In this document: piece after piece, positions 46,698 to 55,822 of the stretch
How the letters are laid out: each line of letters begins with the position of its first letter
Position numbering within the stretch: position 1 is the stretch's first letter
Source: Shewanella sp. SNU WT4
Lineage (GTDB): Bacteria > Pseudomonadota > Gammaproteobacteria > Enterobacterales > Shewanellaceae
Assembly (NCBI RefSeq): GCF_006494715.1
Contig: NZ_CP041151.1
Coordinates: 2,728,001 to 2,792,000 of the forward strand
DNA length: 64,000 nt
Reading direction: 5' to 3'
Position numbers and translations under genes: made by a program
Notes under the pieces: model-generated
Told to the model about the DNA's origin: nothing
Seen by the model: only the letters and a program-made list of their open reading frames with translations
The model's database searches: none

Positions 46698-48281
46698 TTA
46701 CATATAGGCTTTGGTAAAAGCTTGCTGTGATTGCTTAATATAACTGCGGGCATTTTTGGCGTGTTGCTCCCACACAGAGCGATCATGAGGATCGGTGAAC
46801 GGGTTTTGCTCCGCGGCAATCGAGCGTTCAAAGCGGTCGTAAAAGGTCAGCATGGCCGAGGTTATCTGATTAAAGCGCTCTTTGAACTCTTGAAACTCTT
46901 CCATTTTTTCCGTGGTTTTAACCATGTATTGCACTAATTCAGCATTATTGTTGGCCGCCAACAGCGCTTCTGCCCGCGCACTAATATTAGCGCTAGCGTC
47001 ATTCATCACCTGCAATCTGGCCACCTCATCTTTACTCATGACTTTACTGTAATTTTCAGGCGTCCTGGCAATGCTGGCATGCTGCAAATAGCTACGCAGC
47101 TGCTTATCTAAATCTTTGCGAAAACTATCTAGATTCTTTTGCATGCTAACTAAATCATTATCTAAGGCGGTGACTAATTGCAGCTCTTGCTCAATTTCTG
47201 TCATAAAGCGCTCGGCCTGTTGATAAATTTTCAAGCCATTGTCTCTGGCAAACTTTTTATCACTGCGATTTAAATCGCCATTTTCATAGTTAGAGCGGTC
47301 AAAGGTCGCGGCTAAAAACGATTTGAACGGTTCAGCAAATGCGGAATAAGCGCCAGCACTGACCACATTTAAGGTGGCAGTGGCTAAGTCACCAAAGGGT
47401 TTAACCATAGAGGTTAAGCGCGCCTGCTGAATGGGTGACGCCACCCTTTTGGCATCCAACAATACCGACCTAAAGGTGTTGTATCCCAATGGGTTGGACA
47501 TTTTGTTGCGCTCAGATGTGGCGAGCACAAAGGTAATGCTGGAATAAATGGCATTGGCGTATTCAAGGTATTGTCTATGGCTTTCAAGCATGGCCGCGTA
47601 GTTTTTGCCTAAGGTGCGAAATGACTCGCTCTGGACATCATAGTTTTTATCTTGTTTAAGCTGCTCTAAAATGCCGCCAATGATTTTTTGCTCATTTTTT
47701 TGCAACGCAATATCTAAGCTAATTTTATCTAAGCTCAAGTCATCAAGGCTCAAAGGGCCATTGATGGCCTCAATATCCAGACGAATATATTTACGGCTAG
47801 GTTCATCAATAGATACGCGGTGGGCTAAATAATCGCTACTGCCGGCCATCACATCGAGCAGTGCTACGTGTTGCCACTTAGCATCTAGGCTCAAGGTTGA
47901 TGAAGTTAATACATTGATTTTATAGTGGCTGTTGCTAGTTTGCGGTTTAATCCAAAACTCTAACAAGCCAGCTTCTGCGATAGGCTCGCGGCTCACTATA
48001 CTGCTGCTACCTTCCTGGCATAATAAGGCGCCCTCACCGCTACGCGCCTCTGCCCCATTAAATTGGCAGCCCATGATAAAAGCCCATGGCTGAGTTAACG
48101 GATTGCCTTCAAAATCACTGGCAAACACTAATTGATTCTTTTGCGCGTGAGCATGACTGCTCATCAATAGGCCAATGAATAGCCACATCGGCACGAATCC
48201 AAGCTTGCATTGCCCAAGTTGCATCAGCCTAATTAACGGCTTAGAAACTAACAGCAAACCACTGGCCGCTTTGGTGCCCAT
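46698..48281 (-). CDS. Exported protein: beta-rich N-terminal domain plus long helical region, function unknown
   Basis: 527 residues from ATG 48281, which has GAGG eight bases upstream (an ATG 33 bases earlier has no ribosome site). A long hydrophobic leader ends near SHAHAQK. The mature N-terminal 150 residues (LVFASDFEGNPLTQPWAF, GLLEFWIKPQTSN, YIRLDIEAINGPLSLDDLSL) look like a concanavalin-type sandwich seen in carbohydrate-binding proteins. Two cysteines in that domain may pair. From about residue 190 the protein is helical and charged, with a long region likely to form coiled coils (MTEIEQELQLVTALDNDLVSMQ...) and no enzyme motif. I do not recognise a family. It is not in an obvious operon. 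Confidence 0.65.
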   Translation of the reverse strand: MGTKAASGLLLVSKPLIRLMQLGQCKLGFVPMWLFIGLLMSSHAHAQKNQLVFASDFEGNPLTQPWAFIMGCQFNGAEARSGEGALLCQEGSSSIVSREPIAEAGLLEFWIKPQTSNSHYKINVLTSSTLSLDAKWQHVALLDVMAGSSDYLAHRVSIDEPSRKYIRLDIEAINGPLSLDDLSLDKISLDIALQKNEQKIIGGILEQLKQDKNYDVQSESFRTLGKNYAAMLESHRQYLEYANAIYSSITFVLATSERNKMSNPLGYNTFRSVLLDAKRVASPIQQARLTSMVKPFGDLATATLNVVSAGAYSAFAEPFKSFLAATFDRSNYENGDLNRSDKKFARDNGLKIYQQAERFMTEIEQELQLVTALDNDLVSMQKNLDSFRKDLDKQLRSYLQHASIARTPENYSKVMSKDEVARLQVMNDASANISARAEALLAANNNAELVQYMVKTTEKMEEFQEFKERFNQITSAMLTFYDRFERSIAAEQNPFTDPHDRSVWEQHAKNARSYIKQSQQAFTKAYM

Positions 48282-48470
48282 AATCGCCTCATATAAGTTA
48301 ACTGCCAAATACATCAGCGCTGCGACGTTGAACTAGGCCTTCAGCCGATTAGTTAAAGCGCGCCATTTTTGTTAACAGATTAAACCAGATATGGGCATTA
48401 ACAGCCATAGATTTTAACTTGAATGCAACGCCAATTGCGAGTCAATGGCCAAGGGTTATTAACACTCTGC

Positions 48471-48878
48471 CTAAAACTTGGCGCTCACGACTGTGCCAGT
48501 AAACGCTAAGCAGTCATAAATGCGCCGCTGCTGCACCGCTGACAAGCGACTGATAGCCTGAAACTCATAGTCAGTATGCTCACTACTTAATTGGATTATC
48601 GCGTCATCACTGAGCTCACAGCGAAAGATAAATGCCTGCGAATTAAAAGCACTATGGTAATACACCCCAGTTAACTGCTTGATGGTGACCTGACAACCAA
48701 GCTCTTCTAAGCATTCGCGCGCCAAGGCTTCATGGATAGTTTCCCCAGGTTCTAACGCACCGCCGGGTAAGCCCCAGGCTCTATCACCGTAATTAGCTTT
48801 AACCATTAACACGGCTAAGTCGGCGTTAGTGATCACCGCATGGCTGCTCAGCCTAAAGGTATCGTCAAATGCCATCAT
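48471..48878 (-). CDS. NUDIX hydrolase
   Basis: 135 residues. The Nudix box runs from GGALEPGETIHEA to RECLEELGC, matching GX5EX7REUXEEXGU exactly, so metal-dependent cleavage of a nucleoside diphosphate linked to another group is expected. The substrate cannot be read from the sequence. The box is preceded by WGLPGG. The start MMAF could be either Met. Confidence 0.9.
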   Translation of the reverse strand: MMAFDDTFRLSSHAVITNADLAVLMVKANYGDRAWGLPGGALEPGETIHEALARECLEELGCQVTIKQLTGVYYHSAFNSQAFIFRCELSDDAIIQLSSEHTDYEFQAISRLSAVQQRRIYDCLAFTGTVVSAKF

Positions 48879-48924
48879 GCTCCTGTTAGCTGTTTAGATT
48901 GATATTAAAATGGCGGCCTCCAAT

Positions 48925-48952
48925 AAATAAGGGCACCTAAGTGCCCTTATTT
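48925..48952 (-). terminator. Terminator downstream of phaC
   Basis: Twelve-bp perfect arms AAATAAGGGCAC / GTGCCCTTATTT around CTAA. On the minus strand the exit is TTATTTATT, a modest U tract. It would also serve transcripts from the other side. Confidence 0.7.
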
Positions 48953-48994
48953 AGCGTGCTCCGTCTAGGTGCACTTGAATGCCATCTGGCGCAG

Positions 48995-50776
48995 CTATTG
49001 AGTTTCTTCTTCAATAATCGGCAGCGTTTGGCGTACATAATTGCCAGGCGCATCCATCAATGCAGGATACTCCACATGGCCGATAGCTCTAGCATCACAC
49101 TCGGTTGCATCACTTTGCGCGGCTAACCAAGTATGCCAATGAGGCCACCACGATCCACCTTGACGCTCAGCCCCAGCTAACCAAGTTTCTGGATCGCTAC
49201 TCATGTCGCTATTAGTCCAATAGCCATACTTATTTTTAGCGGGCGGATTAATGATGCCTGCAATATGGCCTGATTCACCTAATACGAAAGTGATATTGCC
49301 ATTTAAGTTTTTGGCGCCGCGATAAGTGCCTTGCCATAACGCAATATGATCTTCACGGGTGGAGATAAAATAGCTTGGGATAGTGATTTTTGATAAATCA
49401 ATATACACGCCACCCACTTTAACACCGCGTGGATCTATCAGTTTATTATTAAGATACAGCTCTCGTAACATGAAATTATGAGTCGGCGCCGCCACGTTGG
49501 TGCTGTCACTATTCCAGTACAAGAGATCAAACTCCATTGGGCTCTTACCTTTAAGATAATTCTCAATGTAATAATTCCAATAGAGGCTATTTTCTCTTAA
49601 CAAACTGAAGGTAACACTTAAGCTGCGGCCATCACAGTAGCCTTTTTTCTGGGATTCCACCGCTAGCGCGCTAATCACAGGATCATTGATATAAGCGCCA
49701 ATTTCGCCAGGCTGAGAGAAATCGAGCAAGGTAGTGAAAAAGCTCATGGACTTAATTCGCGCTTTCATACGTTTGGCGCGGTAATAAGCTTGAGTCATAG
49801 CAAGCACAGTACCGCCAATACAATAACCTGTGGCATTGACTTGATGCTCACCGGTTATAGTTTCAATCGCATTGATAGCTTCTACCACGCCATGGGTTAC
49901 GTAATCTTCCATATTGACATGAGCCTGAGCTTTGCCTGGATTACGCCATGAAATTAAGAATACTGTTTGACCTTGATCCACCAGCCATTTGACCATGGAA
50001 TTTTGTGGGGTCAAATCCATAATGTAATATTTATTCACAAACGGCGGCACGATCAACATAGGTGTGGAAGCCACCTTGTCCGTGGTCGCTTGATATTGCA
50101 GTAATTCAAATAATTCGTTACGCATCACCACTTTGCCAGTCGTAGTCGCAACATCGCGGCCGACTTGGAAGGCGTGCTGGTTGGTCATGCGAATTTTCAG
50201 CACATCGGCACTGGCTTCAATATCTTCTTGCAGTGTGCGCAGGCCAGCGATTAAGTTTTCGCCATTTTTTTCTAAGGTCAGTTTCAGTAATTCAGGGTTA
50301 GATAAAATGAAATTACTTGGCGATAAGGCATTGATGGCTTGGCGACTAAAAAATGCCAAACGCTCTTTGGCACCACTTTCTAAGCCTGTGCTGTTTTCGA
50401 TAGTGTCTAACCACATGCGGCTAAACAGCAGATAAGATTGTCGAATAAAACTAAACCAAGCTTCTTGCTGCCAATCAGGGTGTTTGAATCTGGCATCACT
50501 AGGATCGCTTGGGATCACTTCTTCAGCTTTGTCATTAAACGCCACTTGCTGCCAAATTTGCAGTTGTTGTTCAAACCACTGTAATTGGGTGAGTAACATT
50601 GACTCGGGTTGCTGGCTAGTATGGGTGGCAAATGCTTGCCAATCTTGGCTTCCGAGTTGTCCTAACGCCTGATTCAACGCTGATTCTGAGCTGGCTGGGC
50701 TTTGTTGCCATTGTTGCCAGAATGTCTGCTGTTGTTGCCATTGCTGCAGATATCCGGCGAAGGGAAAAGCAAACAT
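48995..50776 (-). CDS. phaC: Class I polyhydroxyalkanoate synthase
   Basis: 593 residues from ATG 50776, chosen for the CAGGAG seven bases upstream; the ORF runs 45 bases further but lacks a ribosome site. The lipase-like box GYCIGG puts the catalytic cysteine at residue 319, with the Asp and His later in STREDHIALWQGTYRGA and LGESGHIAGIINPP. Residues TPMLIVPPFVNKYYIMDLTPQNSMV are the usual entry to the alpha/beta hydrolase core. It polymerises hydroxyacyl-CoA on granules. The N-terminal 40 residues are unusually rich in Gln and Trp. Last gene of the pha cluster. Confidence 0.95.
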   Translation of the reverse strand: MFAFPFAGYLQQWQQQQTFWQQWQQSPASSESALNQALGQLGSQDWQAFATHTSQQPESMLLTQLQWFEQQLQIWQQVAFNDKAEEVIPSDPSDARFKHPDWQQEAWFSFIRQSYLLFSRMWLDTIENSTGLESGAKERLAFFSRQAINALSPSNFILSNPELLKLTLEKNGENLIAGLRTLQEDIEASADVLKIRMTNQHAFQVGRDVATTTGKVVMRNELFELLQYQATTDKVASTPMLIVPPFVNKYYIMDLTPQNSMVKWLVDQGQTVFLISWRNPGKAQAHVNMEDYVTHGVVEAINAIETITGEHQVNATGYCIGGTVLAMTQAYYRAKRMKARIKSMSFFTTLLDFSQPGEIGAYINDPVISALAVESQKKGYCDGRSLSVTFSLLRENSLYWNYYIENYLKGKSPMEFDLLYWNSDSTNVAAPTHNFMLRELYLNNKLIDPRGVKVGGVYIDLSKITIPSYFISTREDHIALWQGTYRGAKNLNGNITFVLGESGHIAGIINPPAKNKYGYWTNSDMSSDPETWLAGAERQGGSWWPHWHTWLAAQSDATECDARAIGHVEYPALMDAPGNYVRQTLPIIEEETQ

Positions 50777-50826
50777 ATTCAATCTCCTGATGAAAATAGG
50801 GGCACAGCAAGCTGTGCCCACAGTAA

Positions 50827-51174
50827 TTATGCGCCAGTAGCTTTTTTCACATTGGCACTAACCAGGCTGTCGAATTCTTGCTTAAATTCTTTGGCAATGG
50901 CTTGAGTTTGGTTGCTGTCGTCTTGCAATTGCTTTGATAACTTGTTTAACACGCTCATTTGCTGAGTGTTAAAGGCCATCAGACTAGTCACGTCTTTTAC
51001 GTTGCTTGCCGCTTTCAGTTGCGTCAAGCCAAGCTCAGTGTAAGCTTGCATTGCATTCATTTGCAGCTTAGTCACTTGTTCAACATGATCAGCCAGAAGC
51101 AGATTAAAACGGTTAAAAGGAGCCAAAGTTTGCTCGGTTTGATCGCTGAACATCTTAAACATATCTGTGTACAT
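50827..51174 (-). CDS. phaP: Phasin family granule protein
   Basis: 115 residues from ATG 51174, which follows AGGAG by six bases; upstream in-frame codons overlap phaA and are spurious. It is a helical, amphipathic protein (MFKMFSDQTEQTLAPFNRFNLLLADHVEQVTKLQMNAMQAYTELGLTQLKAASNV), typical of phasins that coat PHA granules. Lies between phaA (31 bases) and phaC (50 bases). The family name rests on pattern and context. Confidence 0.85.
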   Translation of the reverse strand: MYTDMFKMFSDQTEQTLAPFNRFNLLLADHVEQVTKLQMNAMQAYTELGLTQLKAASNVKDVTSLMAFNTQQMSVLNKLSKQLQDDSNQTQAIAKEFKQEFDSLVSANVKKATGA

Positions 51175-51205
51175 AAGTTCTCCTAGAGTGAGTGAGGGTA
51201 AAGGA

Positions 51206-52411
51206 TTAACAACGGCGTAAAATGAGGGCTGTCCCCATTCCACCGCCAATACAAAGTGATGCCAGACCATATTGACTCTGGCGCTTATGCATCTCGTGGA
51301 TCAAGGTCACGACAATGCGATTTCCTGAGGCCCCTAATGGGTGCCCCAGCGCAATTGCGCCACCATTGACATTGGTACGTTCTAACAAGTGTTCAACGCT
51401 AAGTTGGTGCTGTCTGCCAAGCAGAGTCACAACCCCAAGGGCTTGCGCCGCAAAGGCTTCATTCAGTTCTAATAAATCGATATCACTTAAGGTCAATTGC
51501 GCTTTATTAAGTGCTTGGTTGACAGCATCCACAGGCCCCAATCCCATGACCGCAGGATCTAAACCAATTTGGGCATAGCTCACGACTTCAGCCAGCGGCT
51601 TGCAGCCTGAGGCCAGCATGGCTTTTTCAGACATAAGCACTACAGCGCTCGCGCCATCATTAAGACCCGATGCGTTACCCGCTGTGACTGTGCCCTCTTT
51701 CTCAAAAGCAGGTCTTAGTTTGGCTAAATCAGCCAACTCGCAGCCTTTTTTCGGGTATTCATCATCAGCAAATGACACGGTTTGACGTCTATCAACCACA
51801 TCAAGCGCCACGATTTCATCAGCAAATCGGCCTGAATTGAGTGCAGCTTCAGCACGGTGCTGGCTCGATAGCGCATAGTTATCTTGCTGCTCACGGCTAA
51901 TGCCTAATTCACGCACGATATTTTCAGCGGTCACGCCCATGTGGCATTGATTAAAGACATCAGTTAAACCGTCGGTGATCAATAAATCTTTAACGGTTAA
52001 GTTGCCCATCTTTTGGCCTTGACGCAGACTTGCTGGCGCGGCAAATGGGATTTGCGACATAGCTTCAGCGCCCGCGGCAACAACGACATCAGCATCACCA
52101 CTGCGAATATGACTAGATGCATCCATAATGGCTTTCATGCCACTACCGCACACCATGTTAAGACTGTAGGCAGGTACTGACTGTGGAATACCTGCATCAA
52201 GAGATGCTTGACGGCCAGGTCCCATGCCTTGATCGGCGCCCATCACATTGCCCAAGATCACTTCTTGCACGCTAGTAGGGGCGATATTTTGACTTGCCAG
52301 CGCGCCGCGAATAGCGCCGCCCGCCAGTTTAGCTAACGACACATTGGCCAAGCGGCCACCAAAAGATCCAATGGCGGTGCGTTTCGCTGCCACGATATAA
52401 ACTTTACTCAT
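51206..52411 (-). CDS. phaA: Acetyl-CoA acetyltransferase (beta-ketothiolase)
   Basis: 401 residues. Active-site Cys88 in NMVCGSGMKA, GHPLGASG near the end with the second His, and the second Cys in CIGGGMG. Condenses two acetyl-CoA into acetoacetyl-CoA, supplying PhaB. Thiolases in fatty-acid oxidation look similar; the neighbouring genes make the biosynthetic role likely. Twelve bases separate it from phaB. Confidence 0.94.
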   Translation of the reverse strand: MSKVYIVAAKRTAIGSFGGRLANVSLAKLAGGAIRGALASQNIAPTSVQEVILGNVMGADQGMGPGRQASLDAGIPQSVPAYSLNMVCGSGMKAIMDASSHIRSGDADVVVAAGAEAMSQIPFAAPASLRQGQKMGNLTVKDLLITDGLTDVFNQCHMGVTAENIVRELGISREQQDNYALSSQHRAEAALNSGRFADEIVALDVVDRRQTVSFADDEYPKKGCELADLAKLRPAFEKEGTVTAGNASGLNDGASAVVLMSEKAMLASGCKPLAEVVSYAQIGLDPAVMGLGPVDAVNQALNKAQLTLSDIDLLELNEAFAAQALGVVTLLGRQHQLSVEHLLERTNVNGGAIALGHPLGASGNRIVVTLIHEMHKRQSQYGLASLCIGGGMGTALILRRC

Positions 52412-52423
52412 GCGACTAACTCC

Positions 52424-53164
52424 TTATTGCATGTACTGGCCGCCGTTCACCGACAAGGTTTCACCTGTGATATAGCCAGCTTCATCGCTGGCCAGAAATG
52501 CCACGCAAGCAGCAACTTCTTCAGGTTTAGCTAAACGCTTTAACGGGATTTGGGCAGTAATGCTATCAAGGACATCAGGCCGCAGCGCGGTCACCATTGG
52601 CGTGCCGGTATAACCTGGGGCAACCACGTTGACTGTTACACCAAAACGGGCAGCTTCTAACGCCAAAGACTTAGTAAAACCTATCATGCCCGCTTTTGCC
52701 GCGGCGTAATTGGTTTGACCATATTGGCCTTTGACACCATTAATGGAGGAAATATTGATAATGCGACCATTACCTTTTTCGCACATAGCGGCAAACAATG
52801 GGTGGGTCACATAGAACAAGCTATTGAGGTTAGTATCCATCACTTCCTGCCACTGCTCGACAGTCATTTTGGCAAATACTTTATCGCGGGTGATGCCAGC
52901 ATTATTGACTAACAAATCTATCGTGCCTTCTTGCTGCATAACTTGTACCAAACGCTCTGAACACATGCGTGGGTCGTTAACATTCAGCTCCAACAATTGC
53001 ACTTGATTGTCAGTAAATCCATGCTCTCTATGCCATTCTTGCGCTGATTCACGGTTACCAACCTGGTAGGTCGCAATCACTTTGTAATTTTGTGCTACCA
53101 ATTTCAATGTAATGGCAGTACCAATGCCACCTTTTGCGCCTGTGACCAATGCAAGCTTACTCAT
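52424..53164 (-). CDS. phaB: Acetoacetyl-CoA reductase (SDR family)
   Basis: 246 residues, standard SDR length. NADPH loop GAKGGIG (9-15), NNAG, ISSINGVKGQYGQTNYAAAK with the catalytic Ser-Tyr-Lys, and the C-terminal GYITGETLSVNGGQYMQ, which is very close to PhaB/PhbB enzymes. Makes (R)-3-hydroxybutyryl-CoA. First gene of the cluster; its promoter lies in 53165-53629. Confidence 0.94.
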   Translation of the reverse strand: MSKLALVTGAKGGIGTAITLKLVAQNYKVIATYQVGNRESAQEWHREHGFTDNQVQLLELNVNDPRMCSERLVQVMQQEGTIDLLVNNAGITRDKVFAKMTVEQWQEVMDTNLNSLFYVTHPLFAAMCEKGNGRIINISSINGVKGQYGQTNYAAAKAGMIGFTKSLALEAARFGVTVNVVAPGYTGTPMVTALRPDVLDSITAQIPLKRLAKPEEVAACVAFLASDEAGYITGETLSVNGGQYMQ

Positions 53165-53629
53165 GCTAACTCTCCTTTTAGCTAATTCGATGCAGATACT
53201 CTGCTGATGATTCGAACTTTGGGATCCAATCCTAATGACACTCTCTATATTTAAGCGCGCCTTGCGGTTACCTAATTTAAGCCGTTTGAATATCTAGTTT
53301 AAAGAGTAATGATATTTGTTATGCCAAAGCTTTCGCCTAGGCTGAGTTAACAAATAAACTGATTGTTATAGTGATATAAATAATAGGGATAATCACTCCA
53401 ACTTTTGGATGATTTTTGGTCAACTTACAGGAATGATAATTCTCAAAAAAAGCAGTAAGGACTGTACCTGCTGTAATAAATACAACAGGTCGTTAAGATA
53501 AGGATGTTGGAGGTTGGATTTGGCCACTAGCCAAATCCTAAGTTTACGACCGGAAATAGATAACTAGAGGCTGATGGTTCGAGGGTTATGACCCGACGTT
53601 TATAAATTGAGATTTTTGGCTGTGATTTA
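53165..53629. other. 465-bp intergenic region upstream of phaB
   Basis: No convincing gene. It contains a hairpin GGATTTGGC / GCCAAATCC (53516-53538) and an imperfect ACCTGcTGT / ACAaCAGGT pair (53466-53490). It must hold the phaB promoter on the minus strand; I do not see an operator I can name. Confidence 0.5.
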
Positions 53630-55588
53630 TCAATGACGCCAAGCGCCGAGCATAGCTCTAATGTCGGCAAACGGATAAGCGCCATATCGGCCAAAGCCAG
53701 GCATTTTACTGGCCTTTAATTGGCTTGTCAGTGGCGTGGCAATTCCGCATAAAAATCGTGCTATCGCCCCTGTGGTAAGCACCGTGTTGGCAAGTTGCGC
53801 CGCTAACACTAATGGCTGACAATCGCGCTCGATATCACTTAGCACTAACGGGGCTAATGGCGCAGGTGACGGTAACTGCGCAATCTCGCCGCGGCAAACC
53901 GAGCAATGACCGCAGTGCTGCGGCGCTTTAACATCGGCAAAATAATGCGCTAAACGCTGACTTAAACAGCGACTCGTGGCAAACAGATCCAACAAGGCAT
54001 GCACTCGTTTAATTTCAGCCATTTCTTTAGTAATAAACAATTGATGCAATTGCTGCGCTAAGTGCTCAGCCTCACTTCCTTGGCAGCGAGCAAGTTGGTG
54101 CACCTGATACACTTCGGTCATCTGCTTACTTTCAAGCACTATCCACCCCTTGTCGGCAAAGTAATCAAGGGCGGTCACAGCGCGCGCGCGGATTGATTGG
54201 TTGATTTGCCATAAGGCATCAAAATCGACCGTATGCCAAGTGCGTGATTTTGGCGAAGCGCTGAACAAGGCTTCAACAAAGGCACGACGCTCACCGCTAA
54301 AATTGCTCATAATCGCCTCAACCGAGATTAAGGTCTTAAAGCGGTAATCAGCGAAATAACTGTATTTAGGCTCGATGACGCCTTGCAACTCTAAATACAC
54401 TAACAAGGTTTTCAGCGGTAATTGCCTGACGTTAGTATCACGCGATAAGCGCGTCATCATCACTTCCCACTGCCCTTGCGCCCCTTGCTCGGCAATCTCT
54501 TTAATGACTGCGCTAATGGCCTCTACATCTGGGGTGTCACCATAGACAAAGTTTTCAAGCACATTGAGCCCTTGGCGATTAGCGAGCACTAGACAACGCG
54601 ACAATTGACCATCGCGCCCAGCGCGGCCAATTTCTTGACTGTAATTCTCAATGGATTTTGGCAAGTCATAATGGATAACTGCGCGGATATCGGCCTTATC
54701 CACTCCCATACCAAAAGCGATAGTCGCCACTATGCAATCAAGCTGACCTTGCATAAAGCGGCTTTGAATATCTTGTCTAATGCCGCTGTCCATGCCGGCA
54801 TGATAAGCGCTGGCATTTACCCCGGCTTGAATTAACGCCTTAGCCACAGTTTCAGCGGTTTGCTGCAAGGTGACGTAAACAATGCTGGCCTGTGTTGGCG
54901 CTTGTTGAAGCAGCTGGTGTAATTGCTGTAATTTATCGCTCTCATGACAAGGCAACACGGTAAAATCAAGATTTGGGCGATAGAATCCGGTGATCACTAT
55001 GTCTGACGGCGCTATGTTAAATTTAGCGCTCATGTCCTTAATCACAGGTTCAGTGGCGGTGGCGGTTAGCAGTAATACTTGCGCGATATTAAGTTGTTGG
55101 CAGTACAAAGGCAGTTTTAAATAATCGGGGCGAAAATTATGGCCCCACTCAGAAATACAGTGAGCTTCATCCACCACCAGCAAAGACACGGGCACGCTTC
55201 CAATAAACTGACGAAAACGCTCATTTTTAAGGCGTTCCACCGAGATCATTAAAATCTTAATGTCCCCTTGTTTGACCGCCCGCATAATATCCCGTGACTC
55301 ATCATAACTTTGTGATGAGTCAATCGAAGCCGCTGCTATGCCTTTCGCTTTAAGAAAATCGAGTTGGTCTTTCATCAAGGCTAACAGCGGCGAAATAACC
55401 AAAGTAAGATGTGGTAATTCCAGCGCTGGCAATTGATAGCATAAGGATTTACCCGAGCCGGTCGGAAAAATGGCGGCGCTTGAACGCCCGGCTAACAAGG
55501 TTTCAATCACTTGCTGCTGACCGTGACGCAAACTCGTAAAACCAAAGACGCGTTGCAGTGTCGCTAAATAATTAGGGGGGGTATTCAT
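53630..55588 (-). CDS. RecQ-family ATP-dependent DNA helicase
   Basis: 652 residues. Walker A PTGSGKS (42-48), the DEAH box with the aromatic loop DEAHCISEWGHNFRPDY, TATATEP, and the motif VI QEIGRAGRDGQ. A four-cysteine zinc site is partly visible (HCGHCSVC near 570). No HRDC domain is evident and the C-terminus is unlike E. coli RecQ, so it is a RecQ-like protein rather than certainly recQ. 3'-5' unwinding in recombination and replication repair is expected. Single gene. Confidence 0.9.
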   Translation of the reverse strand: MNTPPNYLATLQRVFGFTSLRHGQQQVIETLLAGRSSAAIFPTGSGKSLCYQLPALELPHLTLVISPLLALMKDQLDFLKAKGIAAASIDSSQSYDESRDIMRAVKQGDIKILMISVERLKNERFRQFIGSVPVSLLVVDEAHCISEWGHNFRPDYLKLPLYCQQLNIAQVLLLTATATEPVIKDMSAKFNIAPSDIVITGFYRPNLDFTVLPCHESDKLQQLHQLLQQAPTQASIVYVTLQQTAETVAKALIQAGVNASAYHAGMDSGIRQDIQSRFMQGQLDCIVATIAFGMGVDKADIRAVIHYDLPKSIENYSQEIGRAGRDGQLSRCLVLANRQGLNVLENFVYGDTPDVEAISAVIKEIAEQGAQGQWEVMMTRLSRDTNVRQLPLKTLLVYLELQGVIEPKYSYFADYRFKTLISVEAIMSNFSGERRAFVEALFSASPKSRTWHTVDFDALWQINQSIRARAVTALDYFADKGWIVLESKQMTEVYQVHQLARCQGSEAEHLAQQLHQLFITKEMAEIKRVHALLDLFATSRCLSQRLAHYFADVKAPQHCGHCSVCRGEIAQLPSPAPLAPLVLSDIERDCQPLVLAAQLANTVLTTGAIARFLCGIATPLTSQLKASKMPGFGRYGAYPFADIRAMLGAWRH

Positions 55589-55680
55589 TATGGATCCAAA
55601 ATGCCGGCGCAGTATTAAATCAAGAGTTTACACGCCTTAAGCTAAGTGGGCACGAGTTTGACTATGTTATCCGTTATGCC

Positions 55681-55766
55681 GCGGCTACAAGCCGCCCATA
55701 AAAATGTATGGTCCGCCTCTTTGATTGCCTCATCCCTAAGCTTAGCTTAGGGATGAGGCGGACCAT
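55681..55766. repeat. Nested inverted-repeat element
   Basis: Three symmetric elements in 86 bp: GCGGC-TACAA-GCCGC (55681-55695); an outer pair ATGGTCCGCCTC (55708-55719) / GAGGCGGACCAT (55755-55766); and an inner 15-bp pair GCCTCATCCCTAAGC / GCTTAGGGATGAGGC (55727-55741 and 55745-55759) with a three-base loop. The inner and outer stems share GAGGC. No T tract; not a standard terminator. Confidence 0.75.
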
Positions 55767-55822
55767 CTAATTAAGCCCGCCGATAGGCGAGCTCTCAACC
55801 GTTAAGCTTTATTTTGTAGTCG

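Noticed and set aside
46343..48878. A new defence island formed by the unknown lipoprotein, the 527-residue protein and the NUDIX gene
   Set aside because: The genes are separated by 90-190 bp, with no shared operon evidence and no nuclease, NTPase or toxin motif.
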